A DNA stretch of 64,000 nucleotides from Devosia riboflavina (GTDB taxonomy: Bacteria > Pseudomonadota > Alphaproteobacteria > Rhizobiales > Devosiaceae): contig NZ_JQGC01000007.1 of NCBI RefSeq assembly GCF_000743575.1, positions 1 to 64,000 on the forward strand, in the 5' to 3' direction. Below, in pieces: positions 63,430 to 64,000 of this stretch. Under the pieces are notes generated by a model. That model ran no database searches and was not told the DNA's origin. It saw only the letters and a program-made list of their open reading frames with translations. Each line of letters begins with the position of its first letter. The stretch's first letter is position 1. The position numbers and the translations under genes are program-made.

Positions 63430-64000
63430 ATGCCTGATCTATCGAAGCTGGCACTGACCGTGCCCAAGTTGACTCTGGTTGCCCTGCTGCTGTCGTCGGC
63501 CGCTGCGCTCGCGCAGGATTATCACGAAGCCCCGGTCCTGTCCGATCAGGTCGCGTCCGGGGCGCTGCCACCGGTCGAGGAGCGCCTGCCCGCCAATCCA
63601 ATGGTGGTGGAGCCCTTTGAAGCCGTCGGTCAATATGGCGGCACCTGGCGCATGGTGATGAGTTCACCGAGCGATATCGGCACCCTGGCGCGCACCATCG
63701 GCTACGAGAACTTCGTCCGCTCCGTGACCTGGCAGCCCGATATCGAGCAGGCCGACATCGTCCCCGATGTCATCATGAACGTCGCCGAAGACGTCGAGAT
63801 CAACGAGGACGGCTCGGAATATACCTTTCATCTGCGCGAGGGACACAAGTGGAGCGATGGCGAACCCTTCACTGCCGATGACGTGATGTTCTGGTACGAG
63901 AACGTCTATTCCAACACCGCGCTTTTCCCTTCCAAACCCACCTGGACCGTCCGCAATGACAAGCCGCTGGTCGTCGAGAAGATCGACGACACCACCGTCA
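63430..64000 (+). CDS. Family 5 ABC substrate-binding protein, 3' end outside the window
   Basis: The first 190 codons are present. The signal peptide LTLVALLLSSAAALA-QD is followed by a long N-terminal part (LPANPMVVEPFEAVGQYGGT) and the family signature FHLREGHKWSDGEPFTADDV. GGAGGAG lies 6 bp before the ATG. The YGGTWR pattern is common in binding proteins of carbohydrate-associated Opp-type systems. It supplies the divergent operon's transporter with its substrate. Confidence 0.9.
   Translation, partial: MPDLSKLALTVPKLTLVALLLSSAAALAQDYHEAPVLSDQVASGALPPVEERLPANPMVVEPFEAVGQYGGTWRMVMSSPSDIGTLARTIGYENFVRSVTWQPDIEQADIVPDVIMNVAEDVEINEDGSEYTFHLREGHKWSDGEPFTADDVMFWYENVYSNTALFPSKPTWTVRNDKPLVVEKIDDTTV

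Overview
The window is high-GC DNA from a bacterium, most likely an alphaproteobacterium of the Hyphomicrobiales. That call is an inference from several things: a usg-type protein, a groESL operon with a CIRCE operator, tandem hsp20 genes with a ROSE-like leader, many LysR/LacI regulators, and two Dpp/Opp-type ABC transporters. A Devosia-like organism would fit, but no rRNA or marker gene is present to confirm it. No CRISPR array, tRNA, rRNA or prophage was found. It reads as accessory chromosome: intact two- to seven-gene metabolic modules separated by decayed genes and insertion-sequence (IS) fragments.

Layout. 0-7.4 kb: a DUF421 membrane protein; a minus-strand operon of nadE, a cysteine hydrolase and a luciferase-like oxidoreductase; a decayed ferritin-like (DUF892) gene; a large-subunit catalase; DUF72, YidB-like and YeaQ-like genes; and a treY remnant. 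7.8-16.9 kb: a UvrD-type helicase; an autotransporter with six Ig-like repeats divergent from its probable regulator; and a response regulator divergent from a GAF histidine kinase. 17.4-24.5 kb: an orphan sugar-binding protein and its LysR; a polyphosphate-glucokinase remnant; a concanavalin-like protein; and a patatin/reductase pair divergent from a TetR gene. 24.9-30 kb: IS110 remnants on both sides of a VanZ-like protein, a LysR and an exported nucleoside hydrolase, followed by an alpha/beta hydrolase.

30-35.5 kb is a heat-shock island: two conserved hypothetical genes, groEL, groES, CIRCE, a usg-like gene and two hsp20 genes. 35.5-42.7 kb is a graveyard: IS5, IS3 and IS110 pieces, an intact DUF892 gene, a fitAB toxin-antitoxin locus with a frameshifted toxin, an aldo/keto reductase and a broken LysR gene.

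42.9-52.9 kb holds a LysR gene divergent from a seven-gene rightward operon: bile-acid-type symporter, gamma-glutamyltransferase, peptide-binding protein, two ATPases and two permeases. This looks like gamma-glutamyl peptide (glutathione-like) uptake and cleavage. After an IS91 remnant, 53.7-64 kb holds a minus-strand operon (LacI, D-2-hydroxyacid dehydrogenase, 3-hydroxyisobutyrate-type dehydrogenase, second LacI). It is divergent from a second Dpp/Opp-type operon (permease, two ATPases, a large glycosidase-like protein and a binding protein cut by the window end). Together these suggest regulated uptake and processing of a glycoside or sugar-acid compound, and this is the most interesting uncharacterised system here.
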